DNA from: Limisphaerales bacterium
GTDB taxonomy: Bacteria; Verrucomicrobiota; Verrucomicrobiia; Limisphaerales; UBA8199
Assembly (NCBI GenBank): GCA_025356925.1
Contig: JANXQE010000187.1
Coordinates: 1 to 13,737, forward strand
Length of the DNA stretch: 13,737 nt
Direction of reading: 5' to 3'
Part shown: positions 1-7,288 of the stretch, piece by piece
Layout of the letters: each line of letters opens with the position of its first letter
Position numbering within the stretch: position 1 is the stretch's first letter
Made by a program: the position numbers and the translations under genes
Notes under the pieces: model-generated
What the model was told of the DNA's origin: nothing
The model's database searches: none
The model's input: only the letters and a program-made list of their open reading frames with translations

Positions 1-356
1 GCTTCGTTGTCATAGACCGGAAGGACTTTGATGCCCGACTCCGCCTCAAACTGCCGAAAGATCGGCTCGGCATAAACCTGGTCCTGGGCACAGTATGCGA
101 CCACTTGTGGTTGGGTCTTTCCTGTCCCAAGCGGGGGTAAAAGGAGGACAGCAGCCGCGGCCAGCCAGAGGAAACGGTTAATTCCCAGCCATCGCTTCAA
201 GGATATCCCGCCCCCTAATCGTGCCTCACTGGGCGGGGGAACCAGCGGGTTGGGCAACGTTCCATCGAGGGGCGCACCGCTCCCCACCTCGGGTGGAGCG
301 AGCCGCGAGGAAGCGGCGCCTTCACTCTTATCCTGCAGTTCTTGGTGGTCGCCCAT
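1..356 (-). CDS. Extracellular solute-binding protein, iron(III) ABC-transporter-like (N-terminal part, runs off the window)
   Basis: The reverse strand is open from an ATG at 356 to the window edge (118 codons). A basic segment (K-R-W, residues 54-56) precedes a hydrophobic stretch (about residues 62-75, F-L-W-L-A-A-A-A-V-L-L-L), as in an export signal. The mature start V-V-A-Y-C-A-Q-D-Q-V-Y-A-E-P and the following F-E-A-E-S-G-I-K-V resemble the N-terminus of Fbp/Fut-type periplasmic iron-binding proteins, which deliver ferric iron to an ABC permease. That family link is inferred from about 35 residues. The start is uncertain: the ATG at 356 lacks a Shine-Dalgarno sequence and gives an unusual 53-residue hydrophilic Pro/Gly-rich extension. 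A TTG at 200-198, just after a G-rich stretch and just before K-R-W, would give a normal signal peptide. The extension overlaps two strong hairpins (278-317) and may be untranslated leader. The rest of the gene, including metal-binding tyrosines, lies outside. Confidence 0.7.
   Translation of the reverse strand, partial: MGDHQELQDKSEGAASSRLAPPEVGSGAPLDGTLPNPLVPPPSEARLGGGISLKRWLGINRFLWLAAAAVLLLPPLGTGKTQPQVVAYCAQDQVYAEPIFRQFEAESGIKVLPVYDNE
278..317. repeat. Two tandem GC-rich hairpins, REP-like
   Basis: The first hairpin spans 278-300: CGCT and CCACC pair with GGTGG and AGCG around a TCG loop, with a two-base bulge. The second spans 302-317, with GCCGC pairing to GCGGC around a six-base loop. 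They lie at the 5' end of the substrate-binding protein frame, either inside its N-terminal extension or in its leader. Two adjacent strong palindromes in a short stretch look like a dispersed intergenic repeat or a structured leader. No second copy was found in this window, so calling it a repeat family is inference. Confidence 0.4.
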
Positions 357-401
357 TTGCGTGTGCGAGGCTAACAACCTAACGTCGAAAAATCGAATGA
401 C

Positions 402-419
402 TTTCGGAAATTCCAGAAA
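402..419. promoter_or_regulatory. 18-base imperfect inverted repeat upstream of the solute-binding protein gene (possible operator)
   Basis: The stretch TTTCGGAAATTCCAGAAA matches its own reverse complement at 14 of 18 positions, centred on AATT. It begins 46 bases upstream of the ATG at 356, in a non-coding gap between two minus-strand genes. Size and position fit a dimeric repressor site. Which protein would bind is unknown, and it does not match the Fur/PerR-like box near 10379 well. Confidence 0.3.
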
Positions 420-513
420 TGAATGCCGTTGGAATGGCAAGCACACCGGTATCCAGTCCTCCCTTCGACGCCGCCCGGGCATAGGTGAGGCTGCTCAACG
501 CTCGGCTTTGGAG

Positions 514-3270
514 TCAATCCGAGTCCTCGACGGGTTTGACAGCCCATTCCGGGTAAGGTGAGTCGGCACCGTTTACGGAGCGCCAGAGGATACGGTTCAG
601 GAGATCTTCCGGGCAGCGGTCGGGTTGGTCAAGGGGTAGTCGATTGGAGGCGATCACGTCCTGGCGCAGCCGCCGGTCAGCTATCTTTTTTGCGTCAGGG
701 GTGATCTTATCCAGCGGGAAACGGTTGGGCACGCTGGTGAATGGGGCAAAGTCGGGAGGATCAGTGAAACAGTCAAACATGGGCGAGGCGCTGGCGTCTA
801 TTTGGTTCATCGGGGGCAGGCCGAGGATCTGTTCGATGGTTCGAACGAGGCTAATCTGGTTGTACTGCGTGCTGATCGTTTGTTTGCGACGAGTGTAGGG
901 GCTGACGACAAAGCAGGTGGTGCGATAGCCACTGACGTGGTCCCATCCAGCCTGTGGGTCGTCCTCGATTGAGAACAGGCAGGTGTCGCGCCAGAGGCGG
1001 CTGTGGGTGAGTGCCTCGACAACTCGGCCCAGGGCCAGGTCATTATCCGCGATCTGGGCGCCGGGCACCGGGTAATTACTGCGATCTCCACCGGTGTGGT
1101 CGTTGGGCAGGTACAGGATGATTAGGTCGGGGAACCCGCCGTTGGTCTCGAATTCCCCGAGCTCGCGGATGAACTCCGCAGCGCGCATCACGTCGGGAAC
1201 TTTCAAGTCCCAGCCGACGGTGTTGGTGCTGCTGTGGTGGTTCAAGGTTCGGATTTGAGGCCGGCTCTGAAGTCTGACCGCGTCGCGATTCGTGTTGAAC
1301 GCTCCCCAAAAATCGGCCCACAGGATCTTGTCCTTTTTCTTGCGGTCACTCCAACCGGCTTCGGAGAGCATCCACTCGCCGTAATCTCGCATCGTTTTGC
1401 CGTGCGCCAGGACGTTGTCCCAGATGAAACCGGAGGAAGCCCAGGCGAGAGCATCAACGGCCTCCTCGCCCTTGCCGCCGGTGTAGCTGCGCGGAGTGCC
1501 TGAGGTGAGTTGGCGTTCGACGTACTCGTTCGCCATGGCGCTGTCGGTCCATTGATGGCCGTCGGAGCTGCACAATCCAGCGCAGTAGGTATTGTCGAGC
1601 AGCGTGAACTCGCGCGCAATCTTGTGCTGGTTGGGTGTATATTGCTCCCCAAAAGTGCATAAGACAGGGTCACCATTGCCTTCCGGCATGTCGCCCAGGA
1701 TCTGGTCGTAGGTGCGGTTTTCCTTGATGACATAGATGACATGCTTGAACAAGCTGGGCTCGCCTATCCTTTCGGGGACCGCTCGGGCCGGTTGGCCGGT
1801 GCGTGGCGGCAGCAGCGCCTCGGCCAGCCGGGGATAGCGTATATTTTGCAAGGCGAGCCCGGTCATCGAGGCCAGGCGGTGGGCTGATGGCAGCGGCACC
1901 CGAGAGATGGTGCCGAAGAATTCCTTATCGTTGTATTTTACCTTTTCACCAGGTTTGAACGTCTTGGTTGCGCCCATGCCCTTGATATTGGCGACGAACA
2001 GCGTCCGGGTGCGGGCGTGGAACTGAATCGCGCCAGGAAACCAGCCCACTGGAATCAGTCCCAACACCTTCGAGGCTTTGGCTTCAGGCCTGAATTGCAC
2101 CACCGCCACCGCATTTTGGGTGCCGTTGCAGACATACAAGCGACGGCCTGAAGGATCGAAGGCCAGGGCGTCAGGTTGTGCGCCGAATACATCCGCCGGG
2201 CTTTGCCGGGTACAGACTTTTTCCACCACAACATCACGGGCGACCTCGATGACGCTCAGCGTGTCACTGCCGGTATTGGCGACCACCAGGTATTTATGGT
2301 CCGGTGAAACCGCCATGCCGGAAGCGTGCAGCTCCAGCAGAATCTCGGAGGTGACCCGGCCCGCCGCCAAATCGACGACGGTCACCGAGCTTTCCGAGGC
2401 GATATCCCGCGATTGGTCCACCCGAACCCGAGTCCCAAGCCCGGCGGGCGCAACCAGATCGCCTTTCCCAGGGCGCCGACCGCCCAGATTGCTGACGTAG
2501 GCCTTCGGCCCTGCCAGCACGACCTCATAGGGCGCCACGCCAGTGTCCCAGCAGCGCAACAATCGGCCGGAGGCGCTGTCCAACTCGTAAAGCTGATTCC
2601 CAAGGTTGCCGGTCACGTACAAGCGCCGTCCGTCTTCCGAGACGGCCAAACCGCTCGGGATTTCGCGTCTGCGCTTCGGCGCCTCTGTTTCGGGCAGCGG
2701 CAGCAAAGTGGGCGAGCCCACCAAGCGATCCTGATCCAGGGAGAATGCCCAAACGTTTCCTCCTTCGTTCGACAAGTACAGGCGCCGGCCATCGGGCGAA
2801 AAGACCAGTCCGGTGAAACTCACTTGTGCCCGATTGGTGACCGTGACCGTCCGGGAGAGATTGGTCTCGCCCTCGCGGGGCGTTGCCTTGGAAGCCGCGG
2901 CGCCATTGTTCGTCAGGCTAGCGCGTACTTCGGTGGTAACGAGAATCAAAGGAACGGTTTGAAGGATGGCGCCGTCAGTTGCACCGATCAGGATAAGCGA
3001 CTCCTTGTTGCCGGCCACCGCCAGCAGCGTTCCATCGCGGCTCAGCGCCAATGCCTGGGGGCGCAGCCCGGGCAAAGAAATCTGGTGGCCGGCGGGGGTC
3101 AGGATCTGGCCGGTTGGCGTGTAGAAACGGTTGCCGGCCACCCGCCCGACCGCCTCAGGCGGCACCAACGCCCCGGTCGGTCGGTTCATTTCGCTCTTGC
3201 ACCCAAAGAGCAGAGTAAGCACGCCGCAAGTGCCGAGGCAAACCAGACGTTGGATGATATTGCGTTGCAC
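514..3270 (-). CDS. Bifunctional YncE-like beta-propeller / phosphoesterase (alkaline phosphatase superfamily) lipoprotein
   Basis: This 918-residue protein starts at a GTG (3270). It has a lipoprotein signal: a basic N-region, the hydrophobic V-C-L-G-T-C-G-V-L-T-L-L, then the lipobox L-F-G-C near residue 24, so it should be lipid-anchored at a membrane facing the periplasm. Residues about 60-500 form a YVTN/YncE-type propeller with repeated blades such as S-P-D-G-R-R-L-Y-L-S-N, S-E-D-G-R-R-L-Y-V-T-G and D-P-S-G-R-R-L-Y-V-C-N. From about residue 508 a phosphoesterase domain of the acid phosphatase/phospholipase C type (PF04185-like) begins with V-I-Y-V-I-K-E-N-R-T-Y-D-Q. It continues with S-S-D-G-H-Q-W-T-D-S (about 568), N-D-H-T-G-G (about 722) and I-E-D-D-P-Q-x-G-W-D-H-V (about 768). 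E-N, a Ser/Thr nucleophile and D/E-D-H are the usual metal and catalytic positions of this superfamily. The natural substrate (phosphomono- or diester, phospholipid) cannot be read. It lies 53 bases downstream of the PQQ-propeller gene on the same strand, so cotranscription is likely. Confidence 0.9.
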   Translation of the reverse strand: MQRNIIQRLVCLGTCGVLTLLFGCKSEMNRPTGALVPPEAVGRVAGNRFYTPTGQILTPAGHQISLPGLRPQALALSRDGTLLAVAGNKESLILIGATDGAILQTVPLILVTTEVRASLTNNGAAASKATPREGETNLSRTVTVTNRAQVSFTGLVFSPDGRRLYLSNEGGNVWAFSLDQDRLVGSPTLLPLPETEAPKRRREIPSGLAVSEDGRRLYVTGNLGNQLYELDSASGRLLRCWDTGVAPYEVVLAGPKAYVSNLGGRRPGKGDLVAPAGLGTRVRVDQSRDIASESSVTVVDLAAGRVTSEILLELHASGMAVSPDHKYLVVANTGSDTLSVIEVARDVVVEKVCTRQSPADVFGAQPDALAFDPSGRRLYVCNGTQNAVAVVQFRPEAKASKVLGLIPVGWFPGAIQFHARTRTLFVANIKGMGATKTFKPGEKVKYNDKEFFGTISRVPLPSAHRLASMTGLALQNIRYPRLAEALLPPRTGQPARAVPERIGEPSLFKHVIYVIKENRTYDQILGDMPEGNGDPVLCTFGEQYTPNQHKIAREFTLLDNTYCAGLCSSDGHQWTDSAMANEYVERQLTSGTPRSYTGGKGEEAVDALAWASSGFIWDNVLAHGKTMRDYGEWMLSEAGWSDRKKKDKILWADFWGAFNTNRDAVRLQSRPQIRTLNHHSSTNTVGWDLKVPDVMRAAEFIRELGEFETNGGFPDLIILYLPNDHTGGDRSNYPVPGAQIADNDLALGRVVEALTHSRLWRDTCLFSIEDDPQAGWDHVSGYRTTCFVVSPYTRRKQTISTQYNQISLVRTIEQILGLPPMNQIDASASPMFDCFTDPPDFAPFTSVPNRFPLDKITPDAKKIADRRLRQDVIASNRLPLDQPDRCPEDLLNRILWRSVNGADSPYPEWAVKPVEDSD

Positions 3271-3322
3271 CGGCTGTACTTCTACTGGTTTCCTGGCTCG
3301 AACTCAATCGCCGGGCTGGAGA

Positions 3323-4567
3323 TCACCGAGATTTTCCGATACAGTATAAGTGGCCCTCGCCACGCAAAAAAATCTGGCCTTCGCTGAGCGCCGGAGAGGC
3401 GAAGCATCTCTCGCTGATTTCATTTTGTGCCACTCGTTCGAACTGCGGCCCCGGCTTGATAATGTTCATCACCCCCTTGTCGTTCAGAAAAAACACCAGG
3501 CCCTCCGCGGATACCAGCGAGGCGTGTTCCTCTCCCAGCCGTTCCTTCCAAAACAGTTTACCCGTGGCCGCCTCAAAACAGTGCGCGACTCCGGAGTCCG
3601 AGATCACTAAAAAACAATCACCCTCCACAATGGGCGAGGGCACGTACGCAGCCCCCTGGGTGGTACGCCAGGCGATGTGTGTTTGGGTCACGTTGCCGGA
3701 ACCATCCGGTCGAATCGCGAGGATATGATGCTCAGGAAAACCCCCTGTCATAAGGACCAAACCACAAGCGTGGCTATAGACCGGAGAAGCCACGAACTGT
3801 TCGGTCGGGCCGTCGATGATCCAGAGAAGTGCTCCCGACTCGGGATTATACCCCGCCACGCATTTATCTCCGGACAAGACCATTTGCGCGCGGCCCGCGA
3901 TCTCGCCGATGAACGGGGCGCAATAACTTCGCGTATGATGCTCTCGCGGCGTTTTCCAAAGGACGCGTCCGTCAGCCCGGCTCAACGCTACGAGGTACGA
4001 ATCGCCGTCGTGATCACCGTTGAGGATGACTTTGTCGTGATAAAGGATGGGGGAACTGCAGAAGCCATGCCTGCTCGCAAATGGACCTGGGTTGACGCCC
4101 CATTTCCTGTTTCCCGCAAAATCGTAGGCGGCTACGAACATCCGATCCCGGTCCAGAAAAGCCACAAAGATGTTCGAGCCATCGGTGGCGGGAGTGCTCG
4201 AAGCGAAGCTGTTCAATGAATGTTTATGCTCTAACGGCGAGGCCACAACCGTCCGCTGCCAAACGAGTTGGCCGGTGGCACGATCCAGGCACAGCAGCAG
4301 CCGTTGTTCGGACTCCGGAAGCGCGGCGGCGATGAAGATTTGTTCACCCGCTACGATCGGTGAGGCATGACCGGCGCCGGGGAGCGCAACCGTCCATACG
4401 AGGTTATTGGTCGGACTCCAATGGAGCGGAACCTTCAGCTCATGGCTGGTTCCGTCGAGACGCGGTCCGCGCCAGCAGGGCCAATCTTCGGCGCGCGCCC
4501 CGGCCAAACAGGCGAGGGTAATGACCAAACTCACTCCAACAGCGTGGCGATGTCCAGTGCGCAGCAT
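3323..4567 (-). CDS. Secreted PQQ-like (BamB-type) beta-propeller repeat protein
   Basis: The 414-residue protein starts with a cleavable signal peptide: H-R-H, then the hydrophobic A-V-G-V-S-L-V-I-T-L-A-C-L-A-G, with cleavage predicted after A-R-A (residue 26). The mature protein opens with D-W-P-C-W-R-G-P-R-L-D-G, the W-P-x-W-R-G-P signature of secreted PQQ-like propellers in Planctomycetes and Verrucomicrobia. Propeller blades are visible as repeated motifs: L-D-R-A-T-G-Q-L-V-W, S-R-A-D-G-R-V-L-W-K, N-P-E-S-G-A-L-L-W and F-E-A-A-T-G-K-L-F-W-K. Such proteins often act in protein-protein binding rather than as quinoprotein dehydrogenases. No cofactor site was recognised, and the job here is unknown. 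It is the first gene of a probable two-gene operon with the downstream phosphoesterase lipoprotein. No clear Shine-Dalgarno sequence precedes the ATG. Confidence 0.88.
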   Translation of the reverse strand: MLRTGHRHAVGVSLVITLACLAGARAEDWPCWRGPRLDGTSHELKVPLHWSPTNNLVWTVALPGAGHASPIVAGEQIFIAAALPESEQRLLLCLDRATGQLVWQRTVVASPLEHKHSLNSFASSTPATDGSNIFVAFLDRDRMFVAAYDFAGNRKWGVNPGPFASRHGFCSSPILYHDKVILNGDHDGDSYLVALSRADGRVLWKTPREHHTRSYCAPFIGEIAGRAQMVLSGDKCVAGYNPESGALLWIIDGPTEQFVASPVYSHACGLVLMTGGFPEHHILAIRPDGSGNVTQTHIAWRTTQGAAYVPSPIVEGDCFLVISDSGVAHCFEAATGKLFWKERLGEEHASLVSAEGLVFFLNDKGVMNIIKPGPQFERVAQNEISERCFASPALSEGQIFLRGEGHLYCIGKSR

Positions 4568-4640
4568 CGGTTTAGCGTAACGGAGCCTTAAATGGCGGGG
4601 AAGGCAGAACTCAGAAGCAAGGAGCGGTCCGATTGAAAAC

Positions 4641-4707
4641 CTGCGCTACCGAAACGCTGGCGTAGCGCAGACTTTTAGTCTGCTTGTACCGCAGGCCTCC
4701 GGGCTGC
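4641..4707. repeat. Nested palindromic repeat cluster between divergent genes
   Basis: Three palindromes lie back to back. CTGCGCTAC (4641-4649) pairs perfectly with GTAGCGCAG (4662-4670). The end of that arm is reused in GCAGACT-TTT-AGTCTGC (4667-4683), a perfect 7-base stem. A third near-palindrome, GCAGGCCTCCGGGCTGC, covers 4691-4707. Shared arms mean the RNA or single-stranded DNA could switch between two folds. The motif pattern (GTAGCGCAGACT...AGTCTGC...GCAGGC...) resembles short dispersed repeats that I recall from Verrucomicrobiota intergenic regions. That recollection cannot be confirmed here and only one copy occurs in this window. The remainder of the 4568-4812 gap shows no other clear feature. 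Confidence 0.65.
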
Positions 4708-4812
4708 CCCCGGCACCCAATACCTTCCAAAGTCACAGCTGCCAACCTGGCGGTACCAGATGCCGGCTGGATTTTCCGTTTCATTACCAACGGCGGAAGG
4801 GTATTATGATGC

Positions 4813-6645
4813 ATGGCATTGGTGCGCGTTTTGGTGGATGGCTACAGCCTCCTGCACGGTTGGCCGGAGCTGGCGCCGGGCCAGCCGCGCTTTTCTGCCG
4901 CCGCGCGTGATGAGCTCATCCGCCGGCTCACCCTTTATCAGGACGCGATCGCCACCCCCATTACCATCTTCTTCGACGGACAAACGCCGAAACGCAGAGC
5001 ACCTGGCTCTGCCCCAGCCGGTCGCGAGATCGAGGTGCTCTACTCCCGCGCAGGCCAAACCGCTGACCAGATGATCGAACGCGCCGCGCACCGCTTTGCC
5101 TCCTATGGTGAAGTATTGGCGGTTACGGACGATCACGCCGAACGCGAGACAGTCATCGGCTTCGGGGGGCTGGCTTCAAGCTGCGGCAACTTCATCCAGG
5201 AGGTCGAAAACACCTTGGCTCAGTTGAAGGATGAGATTAAGAGTCATAACCGACGGGAGCGGCACAAATTCCGGCTGTGGCTGTGCCTGGTCTTGTGTCC
5301 TTTGCTCGTTTTCAGCCAAACGAATCTTCCGACGGCAACGTATCCGGGCAATCGATATCTGTTGGTCGTCGAAACCTCTCGACCCATGCAGCGACGCGCT
5401 GCCGCCATGGCGCAAGCCGTCCAGGACCTGCTGCACTCAGCCCTAGCCGCCCAGGCTCGGCGTGCCGACACCCTGGGCGTTTGGACATTCAATGAAAAAG
5501 TTTACGCTGGAACCCTGCCGCTCCAGCAGTGGTCGACGAACGCACAAAAGTCTGTCAGCGATCGAATCGTGGGTTTCCTCCGAGCTCAAAAATTCGAGAA
5601 ACGTGCGAGGCTTGACCAGGTCTTTCCGGCTTTGGAACGGGTGGTGAGAACTTCTCCATTTGTCACCATCATCCTGGTTTGTTTGGGAGAAGAGGACGTG
5701 CGTGGGACCCCCTTCGATCAGCGGATCAATGAGTTCTTCCGAAGCTGGCGTCTACAGCCGCAAGATGCGGGAACTCCGTTTGTGATCGCGCTGCGCGCGC
5801 AGGGCGGGAAGTTCGTCGATTGCACAATGAATCCGTCACCCTGGCCGGCTGAGTTGCCCGCGCTGCCACCAGAGTTGTTCGTCCCGATCCCGGCACCGCG
5901 CCCGTTAATTGCGGAGCCGCGAAAACCCGCCACTTCTCCAGTGCCACCGCTGATTATCTCCGGTAAGAAACGTGAATTGGCTCCCGTCACCAGGAGCGCG
6001 GAGTCGGCCGAGCCAAAAAGCCAAACGGCTGGGTTGGCCACAACAACAGCCGCGCTGCCACTTCAGCCGGAAGCCGGAGCGCCAGGACCGCCGCAGTCTT
6101 CGCAAGCGATCGCGCCTGCCGCTACTGCGCAGACCGGGTCGGTGACCGGCACTGTTTCGACGCCGGCCCCCTCCCTGGTTACGGTTGCCTCTGGCCCGAC
6201 ATCTCTTGCGGCTGTCGCTCCTCAGATTCCTCAGTTGGCCGCTGATACCTCACCTGCCGTGGGGACGTCAACCAGCACGGCGGTAGGGGAAAGCCGAATC
6301 GGAGCGCCCGAAAATCCTAAGCTCGGGGCGCCGCCGGCTGTTCCACCGAGCAGCCCTCGACCAGCGCTGACCTCAGCCAAGTCCCCGCCGGATGCAGTTC
6401 CCTCTTCCCCCACGCTGGCTGGTGAACGCTCGACCGCAGGGGCAAAACTTGATCCCAGGGACATCCCAATCGAGGCCGCAACTGCTAGTGCAGTCCGAGG
6501 CGGCAGGTCCCCCGCGATCCTGTGGGGAGTGAGTCTCGCATGCGTTGCGATCGCGATGGCAGGCATCTGGAAGTGGCGGAGGCGTTCGCGTTCAGTGAAA
6601 GATGTGAGCCTCATCACTGAATCGATCGATCGGCACAAGAGCTAA
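4813..6645 (+). CDS. NYN (YacP-like) nuclease domain fused to a membrane-anchored vWA-like domain
   Basis: A single 610-codon frame holds two modules that I know as separate proteins. Residues 1 to about 150 form a YacP/NYN PIN-like RNase domain: V-L-V-D9-G-Y-S-L-L, I-F-F-D55-G, G-Q-T-A-D85-Q-M-I-E and V-L-A-V-T-D-D107 carry the usual acidic metal-binding residues. Residues about 154-169 (R-L-W-L-C-L-V-L-C-P-L-L-V-F-S-Q), after a basic R-R-E-R-H-K-F-R, look like a membrane segment or signal peptide. Residues about 180-345 are vWA-like (Y-L-L-V-V-E-T-S-R-P-M; D-T-L-G-V-W-T-F-N; V-T-I-I-L-V-C-L-G-E-E-D), but the MIDAS D-x-S-x-S reads E-T-S-R-P, so metal binding is doubtful. Residues about 346-565 are low-complexity Pro/Ala/Ser/Thr, then comes a membrane segment (569-586) and a basic tail. 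Positive-inside charges fit NYN in the cytoplasm, vWA in the periplasm and the C-terminus in the cytoplasm. The ATG at 4813 follows GGAAGG by 12 bases. A true fusion, a lost stop codon and internal initiation all remain possible. Confidence 0.85.
   Translation: MALVRVLVDGYSLLHGWPELAPGQPRFSAAARDELIRRLTLYQDAIATPITIFFDGQTPKRRAPGSAPAGREIEVLYSRAGQTADQMIERAAHRFASYGEVLAVTDDHAERETVIGFGGLASSCGNFIQEVENTLAQLKDEIKSHNRRERHKFRLWLCLVLCPLLVFSQTNLPTATYPGNRYLLVVETSRPMQRRAAAMAQAVQDLLHSALAAQARRADTLGVWTFNEKVYAGTLPLQQWSTNAQKSVSDRIVGFLRAQKFEKRARLDQVFPALERVVRTSPFVTIILVCLGEEDVRGTPFDQRINEFFRSWRLQPQDAGTPFVIALRAQGGKFVDCTMNPSPWPAELPALPPELFVPIPAPRPLIAEPRKPATSPVPPLIISGKKRELAPVTRSAESAEPKSQTAGLATTTAALPLQPEAGAPGPPQSSQAIAPAATAQTGSVTGTVSTPAPSLVTVASGPTSLAAVAPQIPQLAADTSPAVGTSTSTAVGESRIGAPENPKLGAPPAVPPSSPRPALTSAKSPPDAVPSSPTLAGERSTAGAKLDPRDIPIEAATASAVRGGRSPAILWGVSLACVAIAMAGIWKWRRRSRSVKDVSLITESIDRHKS
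5198..5217 (+). promoter_or_regulatory. Internal Shine-Dalgarno-like AGGAGG with in-frame TTG codon
   Basis: A perfect AGGAGG lies at 5198-5203, at the end of the NYN-coding part. In-frame TTG codons follow at 5215 and 5224, shortly before the segment that encodes the first hydrophobic stretch. If used, they would give a separate vWA-like membrane protein with its own signal sequence. The spacing to 5215 is long (11 bases), and AGGAGG here also simply encodes the end of Gln-Glu-Val, so this may be chance. Confidence 0.25.
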
Positions 6646-7274
6646 CGCGCATCCCGGTTCGTACCGCTTTTCATTTGGCGGTGGACAAACACATAATACA
6701 TCGCGCCCAGCACCAGCATGGCACCCCCAACCCACAGCGAGAGACGATGGGCCTCTCCTTTCATCAATTTTTCGTCCTGACCCATCTTGACTCCGACATA
6801 GCATAAAACTCCGCACCAAATCGCGGAACCCAGCAGTGTGTAAGCCGAAAAGGTCCGATAATTCATGCGAACGATTCCTGCCGGGATTCCGATCAAATGA
6901 CGCACGACCGGCAACAACCGCGAGATGAAAACGCCCATCGACCCGTAGTGCGCTGCCCAGCGTTCAGCGCCTTCAACCTTTTCCGCCGAGATGAAGGCGT
7001 ACCGTCCGTAGCGGAGAACTAAAGGCCGGCCTGCGATTCTCGATGCCCAGTACATCAGGGTTGCACCCAGCCAGGATCCGATCGTGCCCGCCATCACGAT
7101 CCCCACCATTCCCAGCCCGGCCTGGTGGGTGTAAGCCAGGTGTGCTGCCGGGGGAATAATCAGCTCGCTGGGGAGCGGCACAATCGAGCTTTCAATTGTC
7201 ATGAGTAGCGCGATGAGGGGATAACCGCCGGTCGTCAGCTTCGCGAGATACCAATCCATCAAACCTTTAAACAT
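6642..7274 (-). CDS. DedA-family inner-membrane protein
   Basis: The 210-residue product has several hydrophobic segments and the DedA (SNARE-associated/VTT) signatures: E-S-S-I-V-P-L-P-S-E-L-I-I-P at residues 28-41, and F-I-S-R119-L-L-P122-V-V-R125 followed by G-I-P-A-G. DedA proteins are integral membrane proteins linked to lipid-carrier recycling or flipping and to membrane homeostasis. The exact substrate here is not readable. The frame is open to an ATG at 7319, but those extra 15 codons run through an AATCCGAA-type repeat. I therefore prefer Met at 7274, or Met at 7259, which has AAAGG four bases upstream. The stop (TAG) overlaps the stop of the convergent NYN-vWA gene in a CTAA at 6642-6645, so no terminator fits between them. 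Confidence 0.88.
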   Translation of the reverse strand: MFKGLMDWYLAKLTTGGYPLIALLMTIESSIVPLPSELIIPPAAHLAYTHQAGLGMVGIVMAGTIGSWLGATLMYWASRIAGRPLVLRYGRYAFISAEKVEGAERWAAHYGSMGVFISRLLPVVRHLIGIPAGIVRMNYRTFSAYTLLGSAIWCGVLCYVGVKMGQDEKLMKGEAHRLSLWVGGAMLVLGAMYYVFVHRQMKSGTNRDAR

Positions 7275-7288
7275 GCCGCGCACGTTAT

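Noticed and set aside
2326..3387. Long plus-strand open frame (353 codons) opposite the phosphoesterase lipoprotein gene
   Set aside because: It lies antisense to a gene with clear domains, has no recognisable motif and an unnatural Arg/Gln/Gly-rich composition. It is a product of high GC content.
4611..4814. Minus-strand open frame through the palindromic repeats (67 codons)
   Set aside because: It runs across the hairpin repeat cluster, has no motif, and looks like repeat DNA that happens to be open.
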